DNA of 64,000 bases from Wenzhouxiangella sp. AB-CW3. Its GTDB lineage: Bacteria; Pseudomonadota; Gammaproteobacteria; Xanthomonadales; Wenzhouxiangellaceae. The first letter of the stretch is position 1; each line of letters starts with the position of its first letter. Shown in pieces: positions 1 to 8,691 of this stretch. Position numbers and translations under genes: made by a program. A model generated the notes under the pieces. The model was not told where the DNA came from. It searched no databases and saw only the letters and a list, made by a program, of their open reading frames with translations. Where the stretch lies: assembly GCF_014725735.1 (NCBI RefSeq), contig NZ_CP061368.1, forward strand, positions 3,115,225-3,179,224, in the 5' to 3' direction.

Positions 1-1304
1 CCGCTTCGGATAGGCTACCTGCTGGCCCCGATTCAAGTCCATTATCATGCACGACCGTGAGCTCTACCGACAGATTCTTGGTATCCAAGCACCCTGGGAG
101 GTTTCCGAGGTGGAAGTTGATCTGCCCGGTACCGGCGTGACCGTCCATATTCGGCATTCGGGTGAAGGGTTGTCCTGTCCGCAATGTGCTGCAAGTTGCC
201 CGGGCTACGACACCCGAACGCGCAAGTGGCGCCATCTGGATACCTGCCAGTACAAGACCTGGCTGGTGGCCGAGGTGCCGCGAGTGGAGTGTCAGGAGCA
301 CGGTGTCCACCAGGTGCCGGTTCCCTGGGCCGAAGGCAACAGCCGGCTGACGGCGCTGTTTGAGGCCTTGCTGATCGACTGGCTCAAGGTGGCCACGATC
401 TCGGAAGTCGCCAACCGGTTGGATCTGGGCTGGTCGGTGGTTGCCGGTGTTCAGGAACGGGCGGTTCGCCGGGGATTGGCGCGGCGAGCGCAGTGTTTTC
501 CTGAGGACATTGGCATCGATGAGACCTCGTTTCAAAAGCAGCATGAGTATGTCACGGTCGTGAGCACCGAGGACCGGGTTCTGCATGTGGCCGACGGCCG
601 CGGCCGGGACGCTCTTGACGGGTGGTATGCCGCACAACCGCCCGAGATGCTGGCCGGGCTTAATACGGTGGCGATGGACATGTGGTCGCCCTACATACGC
701 TCGACGGTCGCGCATGTGCCCGATGCCTGGATGAAGATCGCGTTTGACAAGTTCCATGTCGCCAAGCATTTGGGGGATGCGGTTGACCTGGTACGTCGGG
801 CCGAACACAAGGCGCTTCAGTCCGCGACAGGCGATTCTGTGCTGACCAGCACCAAGTATCTGTGGCTGCAGCATCCTGACCGAATGACCGACAGGGCCTG
901 GGAGTACTTTGCAGGGCTGAAGTCCGCGAACCTCAAGACTGCGCGGGCTTGGGCGATCAAGACCCATGCGATGTGCCTTTGGGACTACAAATCCCGCGGC
1001 TGGGCCCGGCGCGGCTGGCAGAGCTGGTACAGCTGGGCGATTCGCTCTCAACTCGAGCCGATCAAGAAGGTGGCTCGGATGATCAAAAATCATCTTGATG
1101 GGATCGTGACCGCCGTGGTCACCGGCGTAACCAATGCCCGAGCGGAAGGTTTCAACACACTGATCCAGAAGCTCAAGCGCGATGCTCGGGGATTCCGCAA
1201 TCGAGACCGGTTCAGAGCAGCGATCTACTTTCATCTTGGTGGCCTTGACCTGTATCCCGATGCAGTCACGAAGTGATGCTACCCACACGATTTAGTGAAG
1301 AGCC
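1..1304 (+). mobile_element. ISL3-family insertion sequence, left end outside window
   Basis: The element holds one transposase gene. Its right terminal inverted repeat is visible about 1277-1304, directly after the stop codon; read inward from the outer end it starts GGCTCTTCACTAAATCGTGT. ISL3 elements typically begin with such a GGCTCTTC terminus, so the matching left end should lie upstream of position 1. No matching copy is visible in bases 1-46. The 8-bp target duplication usual for the family cannot be checked because the left junction is missing. Confidence 0.8.
47..1276 (+). CDS. ISL3-family transposase
   Basis: This is a 409-residue DDE transposase of the ISL3 family, close to the usual family length of about 400-430, and it appears intact. 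An N-terminal zinc-ribbon shows as paired cysteines (SCPQCAASCPGY) near residues 44-55, and a second Cys/His cluster (VECQEHGVHQVP) follows. A helix-turn-helix region (ATISEVANRLDLGWSVV) lies near residue 120. The catalytic core starts at GIDETSFQK near residue 160 and continues through AMDMWSPYIRSTV. The C-terminal part has NARAEGFNTLIQKLKRDARGF, the usual ISL3 glutamate region. It catalyses movement of the surrounding element. No frameshift was seen, so the element could be active. Confidence 0.93.
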   Translation: MHDRELYRQILGIQAPWEVSEVEVDLPGTGVTVHIRHSGEGLSCPQCAASCPGYDTRTRKWRHLDTCQYKTWLVAEVPRVECQEHGVHQVPVPWAEGNSRLTALFEALLIDWLKVATISEVANRLDLGWSVVAGVQERAVRRGLARRAQCFPEDIGIDETSFQKQHEYVTVVSTEDRVLHVADGRGRDALDGWYAAQPPEMLAGLNTVAMDMWSPYIRSTVAHVPDAWMKIAFDKFHVAKHLGDAVDLVRRAEHKALQSATGDSVLTSTKYLWLQHPDRMTDRAWEYFAGLKSANLKTARAWAIKTHAMCLWDYKSRGWARRGWQSWYSWAIRSQLEPIKKVARMIKNHLDGIVTAVVTGVTNARAEGFNTLIQKLKRDARGFRNRDRFRAAIYFHLGGLDLYPDAVTK

Positions 1305-1439
1305 TTATTTAATTGCTCTGTGAGCTCTGTGTTCTCTGTGGTGAATGCTTTTGCTTTTCAGTCAAGTCAAGGAGTGGAATCTGTTTGATGATAGGCACGG
1401 AGGCGCGAAGGTCGCAGAGGAAGAAATTTCTGGAGATTT
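1305..1439. other. Intergenic, CTCTGTGGTGAAT-type repeat
   Basis: No gene is seen here. The segment contains TTCTCTGTGGTGAATGCTTT near 1332-1351 and a GGCACGGAGGCGCGAAGG stretch, resembling the CACAGAG-type intergenic repeat also present at 60308-60343. It may be an old dispersed non-coding repeat. The methyltransferase transcript on the minus strand ends here. Confidence 0.35.
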
Positions 1440-2264
1440 CTATTCGAGATTCTTTTGGTCGGCACGCAGAGCATGGCGGATAATGATCATGCTGTTGTTT
1501 TCGACCTCCATGTCCGGCCGATGCAGATTGACATAGTCGACCATGTAGGGGCGCGAAACAAAGAATTTCCGATAGCTGGCCAGGTCAGTAGCCTTGACAT
1601 CTTCGATGACGTAAATGCCATTGGATGACAGCTTGTGAATCGAGTGCATGAACAGGCACGATCCGGCATCGAACTCATGCAGTCCATCATCAATCATCAG
1701 ATCAAAACACTCTACCTCGACCTTGCGCCAGAGTGATGCGATGGACTCGGGATCGGTCTGGTCGACCTGGAATGTCAGGATGCGCGGTTCAGTGAACAGA
1801 ACGCCGGCATCGATATCGGCCCCGACAATGCTGGCCTGCGGAAAGTAATCGCGCCATACCCGTAGTGAGGCGCCGGGTCGACCGTGAATGCCCATGTTCG
1901 ATCGAAACTCGGTATTGTTGGTGCCCAGGCCGCACTCGAATACGTTGGCTACATGCTCCCGGCAATGATCGTATAGCGTATTGTAGTGCTCGGTATAGGT
2001 ATGCGCTGGCCAGTCGTATGGTTGTTCATCCGATCGTAACTGGCCCTTGTCGGAGCCATGGCGATCACACAGCTCGGAAAGCAGAGTCCATCGCTGGTCA
2101 TAATGAGTGACATGGCGGAATTCAAAGTCTCTCTTGAAGTTGTCGATGGCGCGGCTGGATTCGACCGATGCGGCAATGGCATCAGTCGCCAGCCAGGTGA
2201 AACGACGCTGAATGAAGCTGTTGAATAACAAGCCGTCGGCTTTTCTTGCTGCTCTCTTGATCAT
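1440..2264 (-). CDS. Class I SAM-dependent methyltransferase
   Basis: The 274-residue product starts MIKRAARKADGLLF; the reading frame is open for 98 more codons upstream, but that part lies inside the DUF218 gene and looks like shadow. Signs of a class I methyltransferase fold are the glycine-rich motif FECGLGTNN (about residue 110), the acidic end of strand 2 (IVGADIDAGVLF) and the post-core motif CFDLMIDDGLHEF followed by IYVIEDV. These match methyltransferases often found in polysaccharide or O-antigen loci (CmcI/macrocin O-methyltransferase-like). It overlaps the upstream DUF218 gene by 83 nt on the same strand. The substrate is unknown; a sugar or polysaccharide is likely from context. 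Confidence 0.75.
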   Translation of the reverse strand: MIKRAARKADGLLFNSFIQRRFTWLATDAIAASVESSRAIDNFKRDFEFRHVTHYDQRWTLLSELCDRHGSDKGQLRSDEQPYDWPAHTYTEHYNTLYDHCREHVANVFECGLGTNNTEFRSNMGIHGRPGASLRVWRDYFPQASIVGADIDAGVLFTEPRILTFQVDQTDPESIASLWRKVEVECFDLMIDDGLHEFDAGSCLFMHSIHKLSSNGIYVIEDVKATDLASYRKFFVSRPYMVDYVNLHRPDMEVENNSMIIIRHALRADQKNLE

Positions 2265-3039
2265 GGCCTTGCTCACGGGAATGAGGAACGGTAACCGGGG
2301 TGTCTGGCGGATTGATGCGGTAGGAAAGTTCACCAAGGATCTCGTGAAGTGCAGACTCGCTCTTGGCCAGGGATGAGGATTGCGGCAACAGGGTTGTCCA
2401 GCCGGTGACCGCCAGGTAGTGACGATTGAGCGCCAGGGGGCAAACCTCGAATCCGGCCTGTTCAAAGGCAAATGATGCACGTGGCAGATGCAGGGCACTG
2501 GATGCCAGCAGAATGCGGCTGGTCGACTCCGGCAGCAACTTGCGCACTGCCTTGGCACTTTCCCAGGTGTTGGCCGAGGCTATTTCGAGTTGCAATGGCG
2601 GTTCGTCGGGATCGATCAGGCGCAGGAATGAACCAATCACCTCGGCCTCGGGAATGCGAAACGGACCGCCCCCGGCAATGGTCAGGGGCCGGATGGGCGC
2701 ATCTGTTGTCAAATCGCGATTCCGCCAGGCAAAGATCCGGGCCAGGGTTTCCGGCGACAGCGCACCAAAGTCGCTGGTCGTTTCGGCCGGACGATTCAGC
2801 CCACCGGACAACAGCACCGCGGCCTGGACTTGATCACAGACCGGGGCTGTTTCGGCTGCCTTGGTACGGTGTTCGATGGTCAGAACCAGCAGATTGGCGC
2901 CCAGTGGGGTCATCAGCACGTAGCCCGGCAGAGCCAGCAACAGACCAATAATGGCCAGGCGAGGCCGGGACATGAAGGCGGACACGGCCAGTAGCGCCAT
3001 GCCGACCAGTAGCGGTATGAGTGGTGAATACCAGGTCAT
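2182..3039 (-). CDS. DUF218 (YdcF/ElyC/SanA-type) membrane protein
   Basis: The 285-residue protein has two N-terminal hydrophobic segments (about residues 5-20 and 28-48) and then a soluble DUF218 domain. Recognisable motifs are AAVLLSGGLNR near residue 75, LTIAGGG near residue 120, ANTWESAKAVRKLL near residue 160 and ILLASSALHLPRA near residue 177. DUF218 proteins such as ElyC and SanA act in envelope or polysaccharide lipid-carrier homeostasis, though their biochemistry is poorly defined. The C-terminal roughly 30 residues overlap the methyltransferase start. It is transcribed divergently from the acetyltransferase at 3292. Confidence 0.8.
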   Translation of the reverse strand: MTWYSPLIPLLVGMALLAVSAFMSRPRLAIIGLLLALPGYVLMTPLGANLLVLTIEHRTKAAETAPVCDQVQAAVLLSGGLNRPAETTSDFGALSPETLARIFAWRNRDLTTDAPIRPLTIAGGGPFRIPEAEVIGSFLRLIDPDEPPLQLEIASANTWESAKAVRKLLPESTSRILLASSALHLPRASFAFEQAGFEVCPLALNRHYLAVTGWTTLLPQSSSLAKSESALHEILGELSYRINPPDTPVTVPHSREQGHDQESSKKSRRLVIQQLHSASFHLAGD

Positions 3040-3291
3040 GGGCTGCCAATGATTGACGAAACCTCACCCATCCGACTGTGCGATGGCGAACATTGGCCGC
3101 ATCTGTCGGCTCAAGGGCTTCCGTCTACAAGGCCGCGAGTCAGGACCGAACGCAGGTCATGGTGGCAGAGCAAACTGTCATGAAATCCCCGATCCCGTGT
3201 CAGTCGGAGGCAACGTGGGCTTTGTGGTTGAAAGCTTGAAAATTCGAGGAAGATGGCATAGCTTGAATTCCACCATTCCTGAAGGTCGCCG

Positions 3292-3879
3292 ATGAACCTG
3301 CCGCAACAAATTGCCGACGATTTTCTCTGGTACTGGCGCGGGTTACCCGGCCACACGTTCTGGGGGGCTTTCTCCAATCGTTATTTCTGGCTGGTGGCGA
3401 CCTATCGCTTCGGTGCGTGGGCCGTGCGGTTGCGCGTGCCCGTAGTCAGCCACCTCGCGCGCCTGATTTATGTCATCGTGAACCTGTTTGTTTCCACCGT
3501 CACTGGTGCCGACATTCGCCCCGGCGCGCGGATCGGTCGTTGCCTCACCGTTCATACCGGCCGCGGGCTGCTGATTACCAACGGGGTCGTCATCGGCAAT
3601 AATTGCACCGTCAACAACGGCGTCTGCATCGTCAGCCGCGCCAACGATGGCGACGAGGGGGTGCCGAGGATCGGCAACCACGTGCGCATCGGCGTCGGCG
3701 CGAAGATACTTGGCGGCGTGCACGTAGGCGACTTCACGTTGGTGGGGGCCAATGCCGTGGTGCTCAAGGACGTGCCGTCGCATCATCTGGCTGCCGGCGT
3801 CCCCGCCGTCAACAAGCCGACCAAATTCTGGAGTAACACAGAATACTGGGACAGGCATAGACAGAATACCGGGAGATAA
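3292..3879 (+). CDS. CysE-type hexapeptide acyltransferase (serine acetyltransferase family)
   Basis: The 195-residue protein has a short N-terminal helical part with a hydrophobic segment and a left-handed beta-helix built of hexapeptide repeats (ADIRPGARIGRCLTVHTGRG, then IGNHVRIGVGAKILGGVHVG, ending VGANAVVLKDVPSHHLAAGV). The histidine in TVHTGRG and the closing GVPA motif fit the CysE/LpxA superfamily. It lacks the long N-terminal helical domain of true CysE, and such short forms commonly O-acetylate exopolysaccharide sugars. A GAAGG ribosome site lies just upstream of the ATG. It sits on the opposite strand from the polysaccharide operon. True cysteine biosynthesis is the alternative but less likely. 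Confidence 0.8.
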   Translation: MNLPQQIADDFLWYWRGLPGHTFWGAFSNRYFWLVATYRFGAWAVRLRVPVVSHLARLIYVIVNLFVSTVTGADIRPGARIGRCLTVHTGRGLLITNGVVIGNNCTVNNGVCIVSRANDGDEGVPRIGNHVRIGVGAKILGGVHVGDFTLVGANAVVLKDVPSHHLAAGVPAVNKPTKFWSNTEYWDRHRQNTGR

Positions 3880-4116
3880 AGGCCTTGTTTGAAAAGGCCG
3901 CCTTTCGAGGCAAGCACGATCTGAGAAATTCTCCCAGGCTCCGTCGCGCCCGCGCAGAGTTGTTCAGAGGTTCCATAATCCGTTCTTCCCTCTTTTCGCT
4001 TTCAATGCTTTCGATTGACTTCCACCTTGATCCCTCGAACGGGCCTGAGCGGCCCGCCATGAAATGCGAACGCATCGATCCCGCTGCAGGCTCAGAAAAG
4101 ACGGTCCCCTCCTGAC
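3880..4116. other. Intergenic between convergent genes
   Basis: No convincing gene is present. A small hairpin AAAGGCCTT / AAGGCC (about 3878-3899) follows the acetyltransferase stop codon and could help terminate it, but there is no clear T-run. Confidence 0.35.
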
Positions 4117-5454
4117 TCAAAGCCGCCCGTCAACCAGGTCGCGGGCCAGAACCGAACGCACGTCATACAGAACCCCGCCCGGGGCAAGGTAGCGCTTCAA
4201 GTCATTCTGGCGATCCAGGAACTGCTGATGGGCCACCGCCATGATCACGCCGTCGTAGGCGCCTTCGGGAGCCGGGTCGACCAGCTCCAGCCCATGCACT
4301 TCGCGGGCCTCGTCATGACTGACCCAGGGGTCGTGCACGTCCACTTCCAGGTTGAAGGATTCCAGCTCGCGGATCACGTCGATCACGCGGGTGTTGCGCA
4401 GGTCCGGACAGTTTTCCTTGAAGCTCAGTCCCAGCACCAGCACGCGGGCTTGCGGGCGGTAGACGCCGGCCCGGGCCATCAGCTTGATCAACTCACCGGC
4501 GACAAAAATACCCATGCCGTCATTGACCCGGCGCCCGGCCAGGATCACTTCGGGATGGAAGCCGATCGACTGGGCCTTGTAGGTCAGGTAGTAGGGGTCG
4601 ACGCCAATGCAGTGGCCACCGACCAGGCCCGGCTTGAATGGCAGGAAGTTCCATTTTGAGCCGGCCGCGGCCAGTACGCTGGCGGTGTCGATGTCCATCC
4701 GGTTGAACAGGATGGCCAATTCGTTGACCAGGGCGATGTTGAGGTCACGCTGGATATTCTCGATTACCTTGGCGGCTTCAGCGATGCGGATACTCTGGGC
4801 GCGGAAGGTGCCTGCGCGAATGATCTCAAGATAGAGCTGATCGACGAAGTCGGCCACCTGCGGCGTGCTGCCCGAGGTGACTTTCAGGATATCGGTCAGT
4901 CCATGCTCGCGATCGCCGGGGTTGATTCTCTCCGGACTGTAGCCGCAATAGAACAGGTGATCCGTTTCCCCCGGCGGGGGATCCGAACCCTGTTGATAGA
5001 CCAGTCCCGAACCTTGCTCGAGGACGGGCACGCAATCCTCTTCGGTGGCGCCGGGATAGACGGTTGATTCAAAAATCACCACATCGCCGGGCTTGAGATA
5101 TGCCGCAATCAGCCGGGAGGCGGACAGCAGCGGTTCCAGGTCCGGCCGCTTGGCCTGGTCGATGGGGGTTGGAACGGCAACGATATAGACCTGGCAGTCG
5201 CTCAAGTATTCCGGATCACTGGTCAGAACCAGCTTGTCAGCCTTCTCGATCTGATCGCTTTCGATTTCATGGGTGAAGTCCACACCATGGTTGAGCTGGT
5301 CGACCCGCTTGGTGTTGCTGTCATAACCGATCGTCTGGAAGTGCTGGCCGAAATGGACCGCCAGTGGAAAGCCGACATAACCCAGCCCGATGACCGCCAG
5401 CTTCGTCTGTCCGGCCTGCAGTTCGGAAAGCCGTGTTGTGATATCGCTCAGCAT
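4117..5454 (-). CDS. Nucleotide-sugar dehydrogenase, TviB/WbpA-WbpO type
   Basis: This 445-residue enzyme of the UDP-glucose/GDP-mannose dehydrogenase family oxidises the C6 of a UDP-sugar with NAD+. The length and overall sequence are closest to TviB/VipA-type UDP-N-acetylhexosamine 6-dehydrogenases, so UDP-GlcNAcA or UDP-GalNAcA is the likely product. The N-terminal Rossmann motif is VIGLGYVGFPLAVHFG (about residues 21-36). The catalytic cysteine is in GGHCIGVDPYYL (about residue 275). The C-terminal NAD/substrate domain contains LGLSFKENCPDLRNTR. It is the last gene of the polysaccharide operon and overlaps the preceding glycosyltransferase by 7 nt. Exact substrate specificity cannot be read from sequence alone. 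Confidence 0.9.
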   Translation of the reverse strand: MLSDITTRLSELQAGQTKLAVIGLGYVGFPLAVHFGQHFQTIGYDSNTKRVDQLNHGVDFTHEIESDQIEKADKLVLTSDPEYLSDCQVYIVAVPTPIDQAKRPDLEPLLSASRLIAAYLKPGDVVIFESTVYPGATEEDCVPVLEQGSGLVYQQGSDPPPGETDHLFYCGYSPERINPGDREHGLTDILKVTSGSTPQVADFVDQLYLEIIRAGTFRAQSIRIAEAAKVIENIQRDLNIALVNELAILFNRMDIDTASVLAAAGSKWNFLPFKPGLVGGHCIGVDPYYLTYKAQSIGFHPEVILAGRRVNDGMGIFVAGELIKLMARAGVYRPQARVLVLGLSFKENCPDLRNTRVIDVIRELESFNLEVDVHDPWVSHDEAREVHGLELVDPAPEGAYDGVIMAVAHQQFLDRQNDLKRYLAPGGVLYDVRSVLARDLVDGRL

Positions 5455-6752
5455 GGATCCTGATTTCCGTGTGTCTGTTTACTGTGTTCATGGGCCTGGT
5501 CGTTCGGCCGGGTCTCATGTCGGTTCGTCCGCTCGATACGGTGGGCGGGTTCTGCCTTTGTCTGCAGAAGGGACTGGTAAGTTGCCAGCAATCGCTCGCC
5601 GATCACAGTCCAGCCATAGTGTTGCTCGGCCAGATGACGGGCTCGTCGGCCCAGGCGGTCACGAAGCTCGGGATCGTTCAGCAGCCGGTTGATGGCGCCG
5701 GCGAACTCCTCTGCGGTATCGGCCAGGCAGGCGCTGTCCCCGTCGACCAGGCCAATGCCTTCGGCACCGATTCGTGTACTGACGATGGCCTTGCCCATGG
5801 CCATGGCTTCGAGAATTTTCAGGCGCGTTCCGCTGCCGGCACGCAGCGGCACGATAAAGACCGCGGCGCGCTGAACCCGGGCCTGGAGGTCATCGACGAA
5901 GCCGGAGAATTTCACTCGCCCGGACCCAGCCTTCGGTACGGAAGGATTCGGGTTGCGGCCGATGACCTCCAGGTTCAGGTTGTAATGCGCTTTCAGCAAC
6001 GGCAGGACCTCGGCAATGAAAAAATCCATGCCATCGCGGTTCGGGAACCAGTCCATGTGCCCGACAAACACCATCGACCCGCCCTTCTCGATCCCGGGCC
6101 TGCCCGGCCTGAATGCCTCGAGATCCACCCCGTTGGGAACAACGCTGACCCGACAACCCGGCGCCAGCGCCAGCAGGCGTTCGGCATCTTCCTGTGAGCA
6201 GGCCAGTACCCCGTCCGCGCGGGTGCAGGCCGAGCGCTCGAAGCTTTCCAGGCCGCGGTTCTTGAGTCGCAGCAGCCAGCGGTGCAGCGGGCGTTTTTCG
6301 ATCTCGACCCGCTTGTGGGCCAGCAGGCTTTCGACGTTGTGCTCGTTGAGTACGGTCGGTACGCCTTCGGGCACCTGCTTGAGCAGGCCGGCCACGGCCA
6401 GAATGTCCAGGTGAACCAGGTCTGCCTGCTGCACGAGTTGATCGAAGCGCTGTTGCAGCGCACTGGGGCGGTAACGCAGGTCCAGCAGGGTTTGCCCTGT
6501 CAGCAGCCCATGCAGCTCCAGGCCCACGAACTGGTGTGGCCATCTCAAGGTCGGCAGATCGATCTGATGAACGCCGTCCAGTTTGATGCCGGGAAGAGTT
6601 TCCGGCAGCGGCGGCTCGTCAGGACGCCGCAGACTCAGCAGGGTGACCTGATGATCCCTGGCAGCGGCCCGCAGCAGGTGCCAGGCACGCAACTGATGGC
6701 CCTCGGTCGGCGGGAACGGCAGGCGGCTGGTGACAAACAGGATGCGCGCCAT
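5448..6752 (-). CDS. GT4-family glycosyltransferase
   Basis: The 434-residue protein starts MARILFVTSRLPFPPTEG. This start shares one base with the stop of the preceding GT2 gene (TGATG) and has a GGGAGAG ribosome site. It has a GT-B fold: the N-terminal acceptor domain opens with the GxxL-like region of GT4 enzymes, and the C-terminal donor domain has VVPNGVDLEAF, MVFVGHMDWFPNRDGM and SGTRLKILEAMAMGKAIVST. The N-terminus resembles the Stp1-like sugar transferases of PEP-CTERM/exosortase polysaccharide loci. It would add a sugar to the growing repeat unit on the cytoplasmic face. The last roughly 30 residues are polar and low complexity. Confidence 0.88.
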   Translation of the reverse strand: MARILFVTSRLPFPPTEGHQLRAWHLLRAAARDHQVTLLSLRRPDEPPLPETLPGIKLDGVHQIDLPTLRWPHQFVGLELHGLLTGQTLLDLRYRPSALQQRFDQLVQQADLVHLDILAVAGLLKQVPEGVPTVLNEHNVESLLAHKRVEIEKRPLHRWLLRLKNRGLESFERSACTRADGVLACSQEDAERLLALAPGCRVSVVPNGVDLEAFRPGRPGIEKGGSMVFVGHMDWFPNRDGMDFFIAEVLPLLKAHYNLNLEVIGRNPNPSVPKAGSGRVKFSGFVDDLQARVQRAAVFIVPLRAGSGTRLKILEAMAMGKAIVSTRIGAEGIGLVDGDSACLADTAEEFAGAINRLLNDPELRDRLGRRARHLAEQHYGWTVIGERLLATYQSLLQTKAEPAHRIERTNRHETRPNDQAHEHSKQTHGNQDPC

Positions 6753-7873
6753 CAGTCTCTCCCTTTCCATAATGTGGATCGATCCGGCCGTATCAGGAAT
6801 CGTGGCAGCGACAGCAATGCGGCCAGGTTGAGCAGCAGAAAGCTGCCGGCCGCGGTGGCCAGCGGCACTCGGCGAGCCAGGCGCGGGGCCAGCAGTGCTG
6901 CGGTGGCCACCGTATAGGCCAGCAGTTGTGCGATCAGTGCCCAGCGCATCCATGGGGTGGTCGATACCATCGAAGCGATCAGTGCTGCCAGCAGTGCCCA
7001 GGGCGCGAGCAGTCGCGCCATCTTGTGCGACAGCCAGGGGAAAAACACCGGATTGCGCCAGGGGTTCAGCAGCCAGGGTGCGGCCGCCATCAGTTGCCAG
7101 TTGCCGACCAGGGTTCTGAGCTTGCGCCTGAATTCCGCGGACGGGGCCACGGCCTGTGGCTCAACGGCCAGCGCGTCTGGCGCATCGACGATTCGAAAGC
7201 CATGCTTGAGCGCCTGCAGCGGGATCCAGACATCATCGAGCAGCAGCCCTTCCGGCATCGGCTGATACAGGGGTGTGCGAATGGCATAGATCGCGCCGCT
7301 GGCCGCATGGGCCCAGCCCAGGGTCGACTCGGCATGGCGCAAGGCGCTTTCAATGCGCCAGTACAGCCCGCTGCTTTCGTTTCCGGGCAGCACCAGGTGG
7401 CCGGCAGCCACGCCGACTCTGGCGTCGGAAAACGCACTGACCAGTGCGCTGACGGCATTTCCGGAGAAGGCCTGGCGGGCGTCGGCAAACACCGTCAGCG
7501 GCGTTGCCACCCGGTGCATGCCGGCGTTCAGAGCGGCGGCCTTGCCAAGCGATTCGGGCAGGCGCAGCACCTGGACGCGCGGGTCTTCACTGACCAGCGC
7601 GGCCGTCGCCGTCGTATCACTGCTGCCGTCGTCGATGACCAGTATCTTGAGCCGTGCTGCCGGATAATCCGACTCGAGCAGGTTGGTCACCCGCGCGCCG
7701 ATCCGCTCAGCCTCGTTGCGCGCCGCCACGATCACGGTGACGTCGGCCAGCTCGACAGTAGCCGGCAAGGGGGCCTTCTCGCGTCTGCGTGCCAGCCATA
7801 CCGCCAGCGCCGGATAGCCGGCGAAAGTCCAGCCGGCCAGTAGGAGGGCCGTGATGAAGATCAGCTCAGGCAT
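6752..7873 (-). CDS. GT2-family membrane glycosyltransferase
   Basis: The 373-residue protein starts MPELIFITALLLAG, coupled by a one-base TGATG overlap to the deacetylase gene. One N-terminal membrane segment is followed by a GT-A domain with VTVIVAARNEAERI, the nucleotide-binding VIDDGSSDTT, the DxD-like FADARQAF and the acidic LLLDDVWIPLQ motif. Three or four C-terminal membrane segments complete it. This layout matches processive or membrane GT2 enzymes (BcsA/IcaA-like), although the QxxRW signature is replaced here by RRKLRTLVGNWQ. Role: polymer or repeat-unit assembly for the polysaccharide. Confidence 0.87.
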   Translation of the reverse strand: MPELIFITALLLAGWTFAGYPALAVWLARRREKAPLPATVELADVTVIVAARNEAERIGARVTNLLESDYPAARLKILVIDDGSSDTTATAALVSEDPRVQVLRLPESLGKAAALNAGMHRVATPLTVFADARQAFSGNAVSALVSAFSDARVGVAAGHLVLPGNESSGLYWRIESALRHAESTLGWAHAASGAIYAIRTPLYQPMPEGLLLDDVWIPLQALKHGFRIVDAPDALAVEPQAVAPSAEFRRKLRTLVGNWQLMAAAPWLLNPWRNPVFFPWLSHKMARLLAPWALLAALIASMVSTTPWMRWALIAQLLAYTVATAALLAPRLARRVPLATAAGSFLLLNLAALLSLPRFLIRPDRSTLWKGRD

Positions 7874-8691
7874 CAGTGCACCACCAGTTGACGCAGGCGG
7901 TTGTAGACACGGTCGCCCAGCAAGCGCCTGGGCAAGCCCAGCACACGGTAACGGGCACACTGACGCCATACCGCCGGTCCCTGCCAGCGAACCAGTTGTT
8001 CAAACGCTTGGCTGTTGGTCCGCCGCGTGATCACCACACGATCGATCAGGCCACCGGCCGGCGTGGCCACGTTATTGCCCGGCCTGGAACCGAACACGCT
8101 GCGGTAGCCGGCGGTATGCGCCGCCTCGATCTCGCGAGGCCCGCCTCGTCCGCCGGGCAGGGAAAGCAGCTTGACCTCCCGGCCGGTGATCTGTTGCAGA
8201 AAATCACGGCTGCTGGAAAGCTCGATCGCGAGCGCCGCCGGAGACAGGGTATTGAGAAATCGATGCGAAAGCCCGTGCGAGCCGATGACCATGCCGGCAT
8301 CGGCCAGCTTACGGATCCCGGCGCGCGAGATCATGCCGCGCTGACCGACAAAATTCCGGGTGATGAAAAAGACCGCCGTCAGGCCCGCTTCCTGGAGCAT
8401 CGGCAGCGCCTTTTCGACGTTGCTGGCATCACCATCGTCGAATGTGATCAGCACCATCTGCCGGCCTGCCGGCGCCTCCGGCGCCACCAGTGCCTCGCCG
8501 GTCACCGGCAACCAGCCGGCCACACCCAGCTCACTCAAGTAGTGCATTTGCGCGGCAAATTTCCCGGGTTGGAGGCTGTAACGCGGATCGAATCTTCCAC
8601 GATCGGTGCGCGATTCATGGAGGCCGTGATACATCAACACCAGCAAGCGGCCCGGTGGCGGCGACATCAGCGAGTCGTTCGGCGTGCTCAT
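7873..8691 (-). CDS. Polysaccharide deacetylase (NodB-fold, CE4)
   Basis: The 272-residue protein shows the CE4 motifs in order: MYHGLHE near residue 20, the catalytic VLITFDDGDASN near residue 84 (base and metal aspartates), the metal-binding GSHGLSHRFL near residue 137, and LSLPGGRGG near residue 175. There is no clear signal peptide, so it may act at the inner membrane or be exported by a non-classical signal. It should remove acetyl groups from hexosamine residues, consistent with an N-acetylated sugar made through the dehydrogenase of the same operon. It overlaps the polymerase gene upstream (ATGA). Confidence 0.9.
   Translation of the reverse strand: MSTPNDSLMSPPPGRLLVLMYHGLHESRTDRGRFDPRYSLQPGKFAAQMHYLSELGVAGWLPVTGEALVAPEAPAGRQMVLITFDDGDASNVEKALPMLQEAGLTAVFFITRNFVGQRGMISRAGIRKLADAGMVIGSHGLSHRFLNTLSPAALAIELSSSRDFLQQITGREVKLLSLPGGRGGPREIEAAHTAGYRSVFGSRPGNNVATPAGGLIDRVVITRRTNSQAFEQLVRWQGPAVWRQCARYRVLGLPRRLLGDRVYNRLRQLVVH

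Noticed and set aside
2265-2558. 98-codon N-terminal extension of the methyltransferase
   Set aside because: The part lies within the DUF218 gene and is Cys/His/Pro-rich, unlike the family; the ATG at 2264 fits better.
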